Shown: positions 1-6,517, numbered from the stretch's first letter. The stretch: DNA of 15,943 nt from Acidobacteriota bacterium (GCA_003165615.1 PLWR01000207.1:1-15943); one strand, 5' to 3'. Made by a program: numbers and translations. Notes: generated by a model from the sequence alone, not told the origin.

Positions 1-571
1 GGCGGCTGTGATGGTAGATGGCCCGTGCGACCAATTCCTTGCCCGTGCCGCTTTCACCGTGGATGAGCACCGTGGTGTCATTGGGGGCGACGGTGCGGAT
101 GGCTTCCAGCACCTTTTGCATGGGCTCGCTTTGGCCCACCATTTCCACGGCCTGAGCCTCCTCAAGAGTCTCACGCAAGCGCAGGTTTTCGTCCCGCGTG
201 CGCCGGTGCTCCAGGGCCTTGGCGACGCCGTGGGCCAGGTCATCGGGGTCGAAGGGTTTCATGATGTAGTCATAGGCGCCATCCTTGAGCGCTTGCACCG
301 CGGTATCCACGGCAGCGTAGCCGGTCATGATGATGACGATGATGTCGGGATCGACCTCACGGATCTTGCGGTGCAGTTCAAGGCCGTCCATGCCGGGCAT
401 CTTGATGTCCAGCAAGGCAAGGTCCCAACGCTGGCGTGGCAACTTCAGCAGGGCCTCCCGAGCGCTGTTGGCCGTGTCCACACTGTAGCCTTCTTCCTCG
501 AACCATTTTCCCAACGAGTCCCGGACGACGTTTTCGTCGTCCACAATCAACAGGCTAGCTTTAGGGTTCAT
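1..571 (-). CDS. NtrC-family sigma-54-dependent response regulator (3' part beyond the window)
   Basis: The first 190 residues of a two-component response regulator are visible; the rest lies off the left edge. The receiver domain is about residues 5-120. It has the acidic pair D11/D12, phospho-acceptor D55 in [12 protein letters not shown]83 and K105 in IMKPF. A linker leads into an AAA+ domain at about residue 143, with Walker A GESGTGKE at 172-179, which is the form typical of sigma-54 activators. The GAFTGA loop and the DNA-binding helix are not in the window. The ATG at 571 has a GAGGAG ribosome binding site at 578-583. It lies just downstream of the haem-motif sensor kinase, which is presumably its partner, and ends a gene block with two candidate sigma-54 promoters. 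This suggests it activates its own operon (inference). Confidence in the family is high; the signal and regulon are unknown. Confidence 0.95.
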   Translation of the reverse strand, partial: MNPKASLLIVDDENVVRDSLGKWFEEEGYSVDTANSAREALLKLPRQRWDLALLDIKMPGMDGLELHRKIREVDPDIIVIIMTGYAAVDTAVQALKDGAYDYIMKPFDPDDLAHGVAKALEHRRTRDENLRLRETLEEAQAVEMVGQSEPMQKVLEAIRTVAPNDTTVLIHGESGTGKELVARAIYHHSR

Positions 572-586
572 AACGTGCTCCTCACA

Positions 587-748
587 ATTGCCGATTGCCG
601 ATTGTCGATTGTCGATTGTCGAATGACGGCGAAGAAGACTTCCCCAACTGTCAATCTGCCACCATCTGTGGTCAATCCACCATCCTTTCAATCAACCATC
701 ATTTCTTCAATCGACAATCGGCAATTAGTTCAATCGTCAATCGACAAT
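587..748. repeat. Inverted clusters of ATTGNCG heptamer repeats in the kinase/regulator gap
   Basis: Six consecutive 7-bp units (ATTGCCG twice, ATTGTCG three times, then AATGACG) run from 587 to 628. The same heptamers in the opposite orientation fill 705-725 and 728-748. Positions 594-611 and 708-725 are exact reverse complements over 18 bp, so the transcript between the kinase stop and the regulator start can form a long stem. Degenerate CAAT-ending units lie between the arms. One arm encodes the last residues and stop of the kinase (737). The other ends 3 bp from the regulator's ribosome binding site. Confidence 0.9.
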
Positions 749-2344
749 TCTTGTTGGCGGCTCCTCCGGCAGCAGGACGGTGAACGCTGTCCCTCTTTGT
801 GCGGTGGAAACCACCTCGATGTTTCCTCCATGTTGCTGCACGATGCCGAGGGCGATGGGCAGTCCCAACCCGGTGCCTTTGCCCTCGTCCTTGGTCGTGA
901 AGAACGGTTCGAAAATGTGGGAAAGAACCTCCGGTGGAATTCCTGGGCCTTCATCGCTCACCACCACGCGGCCCAATCGGTGCGCCGGGTCGTAAGCGCT
1001 CTCAATGCCCAGCCGGCCGCCGTGCGGCATCGCTTCCACCGCGTTCATCAGGATGACCAGCAGCGCCTGTTGCACCTGCCCGGCGTCACAATAGAGGGAC
1101 GGCAGTTGGGGGTCCAACTTCTTCTGCAACTCGATGCCCTGGAGGGTCATCTGGTGCCCGATCAGCAGCAAACAGCGTTCGACGATGGCATTCAGATCAT
1201 TTTTCTGCGGATTGATGGGGGTCTGACGCGCGAAGGTGAGCAGGTTTTTTACAATGCTGCCGCAGCGGCGGCTTTCCCCCTCGATGATCTGCAAGTAGCC
1301 TTTAGCCTCACTCAAGCGCTGGTTCTCGTTGAAACCTTTGTCCGCCATGCGCGACACCAGCTTGCTGTAGGTCAGAATGCCGGCCAGAGGATTGTTGATT
1401 TCATGCGCCACCACCGCCGCCAACTTTCCGAGGGAGGCCATCTTTTCCGACTGCGTGAGGCTGCGATAAGCGCGCTCGAGCTCTCCCGTCTTGCGTTGCA
1501 CGCGGTCTTCCAGGGTCTCAGTCCACTTGCGGTTTTCCGCCTGCGCCTTTTTGAGTTCCTGGGTCATGGCGTTGAAGGAAACGGCCAGGCTGCCGATCTC
1601 GTCCTGGCTCGTTTCCGGCAAGACATAATCCAGGTGGCCCTGCGCCACAGCGCGGGTGGCCTTGGTGAGCTTACGCACCGGCTTGTGCACGGTCAGCCAG
1701 ATCAGCCAGGCGGTGAACAGACTCACCACCAGGAGAGAGGCAGCGGTGAAGAGCATCGCCCGCCGTTCGTGCCGCGCCACGGCAAGGTCCATGGCGGCCA
1801 AAGAGAGATTGGTGTCAAGCACGCCCAGAACCTGATTGCCGTCGGTGTGGGCGTGGCAGGCGGCGTTGGAACAGTCCGCTTCGTTCTCAATGGGACGGAT
1901 CAGCCCCAGCACCCGCGTGCCGTCGCGCGCTTTGTAAATCCGCATCCGATCAGGCCGGTCGAGCCGCGCCAGCGGCTGGGCCTGCGCGTGACAGGCGTAA
2001 CACGCCTCCGCCTTCTTATCTACGAACTGGCCCACTTCCTGGTCGTCCGTGGAAAAACTGATTTGCCCTTCTTTGTTGAAAATGCGAATGCGGCTGATGC
2101 CGTTTTCGTGCCCGATCGTCTTGATGATGTGGAACACATCTTCGCGCTGGTTGCGCAACATCGAGTAGCGAATGCTGCGGCGAATCGTGTCGCTGATGCG
2201 GTCGGCGCTCTGGAAAATGACTTCCTGCTGCGATTGCCGCCAAAGGCGTAGGTTCCAATAGCCATAGAGCGAGAAAAGGATGGCCATCCCCCCCACCACG
2301 CAAGCTGTCAGCTTGATCGCCAGACTGTGAGTTACGCGATTCAT
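737..2344 (-). CDS. Membrane sensor histidine kinase with c-type haem motifs in its sensor domain
   Basis: This is a 535-residue sensor kinase. It has membrane helix 1 at about residues 11-30, an extracytoplasmic sensor domain at about 31-196, helix 2 at about 197-217, a HAMP linker, a short coiled coil, HisKA with phospho-accepting H314 (VVAHEINNPLAG), and an ATPase domain with N434, DEGPGIP (464-470) and GKGTGLGLP (488-496). The sensor carries CYACH (115-119), a canonical CxxCH haem-attachment motif, and CSNAACH (158-164), a CX4CH variant known from some multihaem cytochromes. It may therefore sense redox state or a gas through covalent haem (inference). The ATG at 2344 follows GAGG at good spacing; an upstream in-frame start at 2422 lacks this. 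The gene lies 102 bp after the HybB-like gene, and the response regulator follows. Its last codons are formed by a heptamer repeat, so the C-terminus is partly repeat-derived. Confidence 0.93.
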   Translation of the reverse strand: MNRVTHSLAIKLTACVVGGMAILFSLYGYWNLRLWRQSQQEVIFQSADRISDTIRRSIRYSMLRNQREDVFHIIKTIGHENGISRIRIFNKEGQISFSTDDQEVGQFVDKKAEACYACHAQAQPLARLDRPDRMRIYKARDGTRVLGLIRPIENEADCSNAACHAHTDGNQVLGVLDTNLSLAAMDLAVARHERRAMLFTAASLLVVSLFTAWLIWLTVHKPVRKLTKATRAVAQGHLDYVLPETSQDEIGSLAVSFNAMTQELKKAQAENRKWTETLEDRVQRKTGELERAYRSLTQSEKMASLGKLAAVVAHEINNPLAGILTYSKLVSRMADKGFNENQRLSEAKGYLQIIEGESRRCGSIVKNLLTFARQTPINPQKNDLNAIVERCLLLIGHQMTLQGIELQKKLDPQLPSLYCDAGQVQQALLVILMNAVEAMPHGGRLGIESAYDPAHRLGRVVVSDEGPGIPPEVLSHIFEPFFTTKDEGKGTGLGLPIALGIVQQHGGNIEVVSTAQRGTAFTVLLPEEPPTRIVD

Positions 2345-2446
2345 ACTGAGGTCCTCACCTAACCCGAACTTCCCGCAACGTTTGGGCACCTTTGGGGCTG
2401 CCGGCAGGGGGGGGCAGGCCACGTCGCCGTCAATCCTCCCTTGGGG

Positions 2447-3640
2447 CTACGATCCCGCCACGACAGTTTCGCTTGCCGCCAACGCGGTCCGCATGGACTC
2501 CCGGGACTCGGCCGCGGGCAGGGTTTCACTCGGCGCGAATACGTTCAGGTAGCGCACCGCCAATCCGAACGCGAGAACTGCTACCGCCACCGTCGAGATG
2601 GAAACCGCCAACTCGGTCCAACGGGGAAAATAGCTGCCCCCTGCCCACCCTTCCAAACCCGTGATACTCACATTCAGGCGGTTCAAGAGGAAGCCGGTGA
2701 TCACCAGGACCGCCGCCGCGAACAGTCCTTCAGGATTTTCCCGAACCCGCCGGATGAGCAGCAGCACGATGGGAAGGATGACTCCCACAACACATTCCAG
2801 GAGAAAGGAGGTGGTTTCTACCGTGGGCTGGCGCAGGTAAGCGAATGTTCCGCGCGCCCAGAGGTCCTGAAACCGCAAGGTTGCGTAAAGCAGCATGACC
2901 ACCGCCATGGCCTTGCCAAGATCGACCAGGATGGACTGCTCGATGCAGGCGCCAAACGCCCGCGAGCTCAGGTGCGAAGCCAGAATGAGTAGCGCCAAAC
3001 CCACTCCCATGGCCGAAATAATGAAGAACAATGGGAGTAGCGGTGAGTACCAATAGGGATGCAGCTTGGTGGGCACGATCAAGAATAAGCTGCCCAGGGA
3101 AGACTGGTGCATCGTGGAAAGCAGAATGCCAAAGAACACCAGAGGAATCATGACAGCTTTGAGCGCTTTCTTGGGGGCTTCCCAACCCAGGCGCTCCAAT
3201 ATCACCGGCGCAAACTCCAAGCCCGCAACCGTCACATAAAGCATGACGCACCAAGCCACCTCAAAAAGCACGGAGTGAGGGTTCCAGAGAATCAAGGGAT
3301 ACCAAATGCGAATCGGGCGACCCACTTCGAACAGCATCGTGGAACCCACCCGGGCATAACCCAGGAAGGCAATTAGAATTGCGGGGCGAATGATCGGCCG
3401 GAAGCGCTCCAGATGGAAGACATACACGACTGCCGCCAGGGTGAAACCTCCGGCGGCGGTGCCGACCCCGCAGAGGACGTCAAAACCAATCCACAGGCCC
3501 CAGGGGAACCGGTCGGAGAGGTTGGTGGAAGCCCCCAGTCCATGAAAGAAGCGCACGTAGGTGGAATAGGCGCCGACGGCCAGAATCAGAACCAACACGG
3601 CTCGCCAGAAAGTGAGTTTGGGGAATTTCTCAAAGGTCAT
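2447..3640 (-). CDS. HybB/NrfD-family polytopic membrane subunit (quinone-linked)
   Basis: This 397-residue protein is almost entirely hydrophobic, with about ten membrane helices. It matches the NrfD/PsrC superfamily and most closely HybB, the membrane subunit that passes electrons between an Fe-S protein and the quinone pool. Recognisable pieces are the N-terminal PWGLWIGFDVLCGVG segment followed by AAGGF, EVGRP, LWNPHSVLFE, and the HQSSLGSLFL motif characteristic of HybB. HybB of E. coli is a similar length (known). The ATG at 3640 is preceded by GGAG at 3648-3651. The longer frame to 3712 runs through a tandem repeat and encodes a repeat-derived leader, so I rejected it. It follows the HybA-like Fe-S gene and precedes the sensor kinase. 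No hydrogenase or molybdoenzyme gene is nearby, so its electron donor or acceptor is unknown. Confidence 0.93.
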   Translation of the reverse strand: MTFEKFPKLTFWRAVLVLILAVGAYSTYVRFFHGLGASTNLSDRFPWGLWIGFDVLCGVGTAAGGFTLAAVVYVFHLERFRPIIRPAILIAFLGYARVGSTMLFEVGRPIRIWYPLILWNPHSVLFEVAWCVMLYVTVAGLEFAPVILERLGWEAPKKALKAVMIPLVFFGILLSTMHQSSLGSLFLIVPTKLHPYWYSPLLPLFFIISAMGVGLALLILASHLSSRAFGACIEQSILVDLGKAMAVVMLLYATLRFQDLWARGTFAYLRQPTVETTSFLLECVVGVILPIVLLLIRRVRENPEGLFAAAVLVITGFLLNRLNVSITGLEGWAGGSYFPRWTELAVSISTVAVAVLAFGLAVRYLNVFAPSETLPAAESRESMRTALAASETVVAGS

Positions 3641-3666
3641 TTCTCGACTCCAAAAAGACTGCCCTT

Positions 3667-3816
3667 GGTCCGTAGTCCGTGGTCCGTTGTCCAGTCGCCA
3701 CTTAATCCTCATCCTTATCCTTGCCAGCGGGGCCGAAGGGCGGAGTGGTTGCCCAGAAACCCTTGAAGACTGACACCTCCGTCGAACCTTTGGCTACGGA
3801 CCACTGACAACGGACG
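3667..3816. repeat. Inverted clusters of NGTCCGT heptamer repeats in the Fe-S/HybB gap
   Basis: Four 7-bp units (GGTCCGT, AGTCCGT, GGTCCGT, TGTCCAG) run from 3667 to 3694. Three inverted units (ACGGACC, ACTGACA, ACGGACG) fill 3796-3816. Two exact pairings are possible, 3667-3675 with 3794-3802 (9 bp) and 3682-3691 with 3806-3815 (10 bp). They cross each other, so they would be alternative structures. The right cluster starts 6 bp beyond the Fe-S gene stop. The left one ends 16 bp before the HybB ribosome binding site. The layout matches the kinase/regulator gap but the heptamer differs. Confidence 0.88.
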
Positions 3817-3821
3817 TTCTT

Positions 3822-4580
3822 CTACTTCTCCTTCTCCGCCTTTTCTGCCTTGGCCACTTCCTCGCGCCGGTTCGTGAGCCAGTAAATTCCACCCAACAGG
3901 ACTCCGGTGGCAGTGACCAGGCGCGGCAACTCTGAGAGGACACGATAGGTGTAATTGGGAAGCGCTTCGTGGGGCAGGTCCACCGGCAATCCCAAGGCAT
4001 CAAAGGGCACGGCGGAGAGATAGAGCAACGATGTGCCGCCCACTTCATCCTTGCCATAAATGTGAGGGTAGTACTTCTTGGGATCCTGCCGGATGCGGTT
4101 CTCGGCCTCTTGCAGCAGGTCGTCGCGCTCGCCGAAGATACCGGCCTGAACCGGGCAGACTTCCGTGCAGGATGGTTGCAGCCCTCGGGCTTGGCGCGGG
4201 GCGCACATGTTGCATTTTCTAACCCGGGGCGCCCAGATTTTCTCCCATTCGTACCGGGGAATTCCAAAGGGGCAGGCCATCATGCAATACCGACAGCCAA
4301 TGCAGCGCTCTTCTTTATAAATGACGGGTCCTGTCGCCGTCTTCTGAAAAGCCCCCACCGGGCACACCGAAGCGCAGGTGGGATCCCCACAGTGCATGCA
4401 GAAGCGACGGATGAAAACCGGGCCGTGGGATTCCACAACATTGAACGTTTTGTCCGACAGAGTCAGGTTGATCAGATTGTCGCTTGGGGCGGGAGGAAGA
4501 CCGTTGATTTCCTTGCATGCAACTACGCACTGACCGCATCCGATGCAGCGTGTTGTGTCAACCAGAATCGATTTGCTCAT
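3822..4580 (-). CDS. HybA/FdnH-like four-cluster [4Fe-4S] ferredoxin subunit with C-terminal membrane anchor
   Basis: This is a 252-residue electron-transfer protein. Sixteen cysteines form four cluster motifs: C12/15/18/22, C61/64/69/73, C93/96/99/103 and C123/126/138/142. This is the arrangement of the HybA, FdnH and DmsB family. A single hydrophobic helix (about 218-236, VTATGVLLGGIYWL) near the C-terminus resembles the anchor of formate dehydrogenase beta subunits; a charged Lys/Glu tail follows. There is no Tat signal, so it would need a partner to be exported, or it stays cytoplasmic. I chose the ATG at 4580 because MSKSILVDTTRC is the usual family N-terminus and a GGAG lies 11 nt upstream. 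An in-frame start at 4616 would add 12 residues but has no ribosome binding site. It has its own candidate sigma-54 promoter and a 5' UTR hairpin, and is followed by the HybB-like partner. Confidence 0.94.
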   Translation of the reverse strand: MSKSILVDTTRCIGCGQCVVACKEINGLPPAPSDNLINLTLSDKTFNVVESHGPVFIRRFCMHCGDPTCASVCPVGAFQKTATGPVIYKEERCIGCRYCMMACPFGIPRYEWEKIWAPRVRKCNMCAPRQARGLQPSCTEVCPVQAGIFGERDDLLQEAENRIRQDPKKYYPHIYGKDEVGGTSLLYLSAVPFDALGLPVDLPHEALPNYTYRVLSELPRLVTATGVLLGGIYWLTNRREEVAKAEKAEKEK

Positions 4581-4631
4581 TTTTTCAACATCTCCGATGA
4601 GTGGCAGACCGGACATAATGTTGTTGAAAAA
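4581..4631 (-). promoter_or_regulatory. 5' UTR hairpin that encloses the ribosome binding site of the Fe-S gene
   Basis: The arms 4622-4631 and 4581-4590 are exact inverted repeats (TTTTTCAACA / TGTTGAAAAA in the sense of the transcript). The 3' arm touches the AUG at 4580. A nested 4-bp stem (4610-4613 with 4593-4596) contains part of the GGAG ribosome binding site. Folding would hide that site and place the start codon at the base of the stem. This suggests translational control; it is a structural inference only. Confidence 0.5.
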
Positions 4632-4650
4632 TCCGACCCGAGAAATACAT

Positions 4651-4668
4651 AAGCACGCGATGTGCCGA
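4651..4668 (-). promoter_or_regulatory. Candidate sigma-54 promoter of the Fe-S/HybB/kinase/regulator genes
   Basis: On the minus strand the sequence TCGGCACATCGCGTGCTT has GG and GC separated by exactly 10 bp. It matches five of six bases of the -24 element (TGGCAC) and carries TGC of the -12 element (TTGCW). A transcript would start near 4640, about 60 nt before the ATG at 4580 and just upstream of the hairpin. The last gene visible in this block encodes a sigma-54 activator-type regulator, which fits. Confidence 0.5.
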
Positions 4669-4828
4669 GAAATTCAGCAGTTCAGACTCGCAAAGGCACA
4701 TTAAGTCCGAAATACTTGCACCTAACTTGCATCAAGCGGCTACTGTGGTGAAATTACGCAATGTCGGCTTGCTTCTGGCGGGAAATCCTTGGGCGCACAT
4801 CGGGTGGGATTACATCAGATCGGACACT

Positions 4829-4868
4829 AATGGTCAGGAATGGTCAGGAATGGTTAGGAATGGTCAGG
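4829..4868. repeat. Four tandem copies of a 10-bp unit (AATGGTCAGG)
   Basis: The units at 4829-4838, 4839-4848 and 4859-4868 are identical. The one at 4849-4858 differs by a single C-to-T change. The repeat lies in the roughly 400-bp gene-free stretch between the second GcvH-like gene and the Fe-S gene. I see no coding sequence there. Its function is unknown; the 10-bp period would put each copy on the same DNA face. Confidence 0.9.
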
Positions 4869-4895
4869 GCACGACTTGGGTGTGGGGCAGAGGGG

Positions 4896-4932
4896 TTTAA
4901 GGGCGGGTCAGCTCCGGCGTCCCGCCCTTAAA
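4896..4932. terminator. 12-bp perfect stem hairpin downstream of the GcvH-like gene pair
   Basis: TTTAAGGGCGGG (4896-4907) and CCCGCCCTTAAA (4921-4932) are exact inverted repeats around a 13-nt loop. It lies about 50 bp after the stop of the second GcvH-like gene (4980). No clear U-tract follows the stem in the direction of transcription. It may therefore be an imperfect terminator, an RNA-stabilising 3' structure or a REP-like repeat. It separates the GcvH-like pair from the second candidate sigma-54 promoter. Confidence 0.5.
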
Positions 4933-4953
4933 ATTTCCCGATCTGAGCTTTAT

Positions 4954-4975
4954 GCGCTTAGGTAGCGCTTAGGTA
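4954..4975. repeat. Tandem duplication of an 11-bp unit (GCGCTTAGGTA)
   Basis: Two identical adjacent 11-bp copies end 4 bp before the stop codon of the second GcvH-like gene. With the 10-bp repeat and the 12-bp stem this makes three different repeat structures in about 150 bp. Confidence 0.85.
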
Positions 4976-4979
4976 GCCT

Positions 4980-5672
4980 CTACTTCCACTTCAGGAATTC
5001 GGTTTCAAACGCGTTCCATGCAGCCTTGTCGAGTTCTTCCAGGCAGCCGGATGAAGGGAGTCCACCGTCCTGGCTTGTTGCGCCAAGGGGCATTTCTGTC
5101 GGGATCTGGGCGGAGAGGAACTCGCCGAGACGCGCAAATTCGCTTTGCAGCCAAAGAATGGCTTTCTCTCCGAAGCGCACCTTTGGCGCCACCGATCCGA
5201 TGGCTGTTGGGATGACGTGGCAGATCCAACCGCTGCCATAAGGGTCGGAATTCAGCAGGCCTGGTTGGTCCTGAAGGCGGCTGTTTACTGCCATGACTTT
5301 TCCGGTAATGGTGCAGGGGACCGTAATGCTACGACCGTTTCGCTCCAGGTGAAAGAGTGCTTGACCGGCGGTCACCTGGTCGCCCGGATTGGGCAGCACA
5401 ACCCGGCGGACCGCACCTATGGCGTGGGTGATGAAGGGGTCGGCGCCAATTTCCAACCCGCCGGCAGGATCGGGTCTAAACCATGTGTGCGCGCCGGAGA
5501 GGTGAACGCCTTCCGGAACTTGCCACAGAGTTTCGGGCGCGATTGCCGCAACGCTTGATTGCAGTTCCCTGGCCCGCGCGGTTCCCGCGGCTCGCCACGC
5601 CTTCCACTTCACCACAGCCAAGTCGGTTAAAACCAGGCTCACGAACATGAATGCCACGAGAATTGCGACCAT
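4980..5672 (-). CDS. Membrane-anchored GcvH-like (lipoyl-domain fold) protein 2, lacking the lipoyl lysine
   Basis: This 230-residue protein has an N-terminal membrane helix at about 2-20, then a GcvH-like region at about 55-155. Recognisable parts are the HLSGAHTWFRP start, TITGKVMAVN (matching the SPVSGEVVEVN turn of GcvH), and LLNSDPYGSGWI, which closely follows the GcvH NPxLxxxDPYGxGW signature. A further 75-residue C-terminal part is unrecognised. Hand alignment puts G113 or its neighbours (RNGRS) where GcvH has its lipoylated lysine, so it is probably not lipoylated. It therefore cannot act as a normal glycine-cleavage H protein, and no gcvT or gcvP gene is present. The ATG at 5672 has GGAGG 6 nt upstream. 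It follows its paralogue by 59 bp, very likely as one transcript. The role is unknown; the context suggests an accessory part of the HybA/HybB-like redox complex. Confidence 0.85.
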   Translation of the reverse strand: MVAILVAFMFVSLVLTDLAVVKWKAWRAAGTARARELQSSVAAIAPETLWQVPEGVHLSGAHTWFRPDPAGGLEIGADPFITHAIGAVRRVVLPNPGDQVTAGQALFHLERNGRSITVPCTITGKVMAVNSRLQDQPGLLNSDPYGSGWICHVIPTAIGSVAPKVRFGEKAILWLQSEFARLGEFLSAQIPTEMPLGATSQDGGLPSSGCLEELDKAAWNAFETEFLKWK

Positions 5673-5731
5673 TATCAGCCTCCAGGGATACTCTGAACAT
5701 CACCCGTCGTTGCCAGCTTGCGAGCGGGACC

Positions 5732-6409
5732 TTAACCGAGCAGCATTTCTTCGATGAACTTTTCCCACTGGGATTCAGGGACCAGGCTCAGCACGTCTCC
5801 GATGGCTTGACCACCATCTTGCAGGCGAGCCTCTGAGCCCGGGCTGATCCGCGTATGAAGCGCGCCGACGGATTCTTCCATCCAACGTTGCGCCAACCGT
5901 CCATGCAGCAGGTTTTTCATATTGCCGTCCACCGCCGGAGCTTGCACGGCCACCAGCCACCCCACGCCATAAGGGTCCTGATGAGCGAGGGCAGGATTGC
6001 GCAGCACCTCGGGATTGATGTCGATGACTTCGCCCTCGATGGGTGACAACATTTCGAAGCGATGGGTGCCGCGGCCGATTGTCCAGCCGCGCTCACCCTG
6101 CCGCAACCAACGGCCTCGCGCCGGCAAATCGATTTGATCGATCTGGCCCATCACCCGCGCGGCAAAGTCATCCAGGCCGATGCGTACCACTTGGCGGGAT
6201 TCCTTCATCGCCCAGGTGTGCCCGGGGTGGTAAGCAAGGTGGGCAGGGGTCTTGAATCCCCCCACCACGTTCATCGAAAAGGCCGGCGCTGGTTCCCGCG
6301 CTTCCGGCGCTGCGCTCTTCACTTCCATATAGCGCGCCTGCCGCCTCTGTAAGTAAAAGTCGCGAGCCACAAAGAACGTAAACATTAATAGAACCAGTGC
6401 GAGAACCAT
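5732..6409 (-). CDS. Membrane-anchored GcvH-like (lipoyl-domain fold) protein 1, lacking the lipoyl lysine
   Basis: This 225-residue protein is the first gene of the minus-strand block. An N-terminal membrane helix (about 1-16, VLALVLLMFTFFV) is followed by a charged linker and a GcvH-like domain. Its landmarks are the YHPGHTWA start (GcvH has YTxEHEWV), MGQIDQIDLPARG, SPIEGEVIDINPEVL, and the NPALAHQDPYGVGWL signature. In the stretch RGTHRFEMLSP the lipoylated lysine position is occupied by T, so the cofactor is probably absent. The C-terminal 60 residues include a predicted helix with MEESVGAL and a DVLSLVPESQWEKFIEEML tail. I chose the ATG at 6409, five bases after AAGGGG; a GTG two codons upstream (6415) overlaps that site. 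A candidate sigma-54 promoter lies 65 bp upstream. It is paralogous to the next gene in fold but strongly diverged. The biochemical role is unknown. Confidence 0.85.
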   Translation of the reverse strand: MVLALVLLMFTFFVARDFYLQRRQARYMEVKSAAPEAREPAPAFSMNVVGGFKTPAHLAYHPGHTWAMKESRQVVRIGLDDFAARVMGQIDQIDLPARGRWLRQGERGWTIGRGTHRFEMLSPIEGEVIDINPEVLRNPALAHQDPYGVGWLVAVQAPAVDGNMKNLLHGRLAQRWMEESVGALHTRISPGSEARLQDGGQAIGDVLSLVPESQWEKFIEEMLLG

Positions 6410-6473
6410 TTGCACCCCTTAGTGCTCAGCCACCTTGCTGCGAAGCGAAGCACGCGAAACTACCTTGCTAAAG

Positions 6474-6488
6474 GCAAGCCAGTAGCCA
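6474..6488 (-). promoter_or_regulatory. Candidate sigma-54 promoter of the GcvH-like gene pair
   Basis: On the minus strand TGGCTACTGGCTTGC has TGGC and TTGC with GG and GC exactly 10 bp apart, the invariant geometry of -24/-12 promoters. The start point would fall near 6462, about 50 nt before the first gene. A sigma-54 activator-type regulator is encoded at the far end of the same block. No sigma-70-type promoter of comparable quality was seen between it and the gene. Confidence 0.6.
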
Positions 6489-6517
6489 TAGATGAACCAT
6501 TATTATGTGTCAATAAG

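Noticed and set aside
587..748. CRISPR array
   Set aside because: Units are 7 bp and directly adjacent with no spacers, in two opposite orientations, and there are no cas genes in the window.
8..2251. Plus-strand open frame of 747 codons
   Set aside because: It lies opposite the response regulator, repeat and kinase genes, shows none of their coherent domains, and runs through repeat sequence. The minus-strand reading has complete catalytic motifs.
4980..6409. Part of a glycine cleavage operon
   Set aside because: No gcvT, gcvP or lipoate-attachment genes are present, both proteins have membrane anchors, and the lipoyl lysine appears to be missing.
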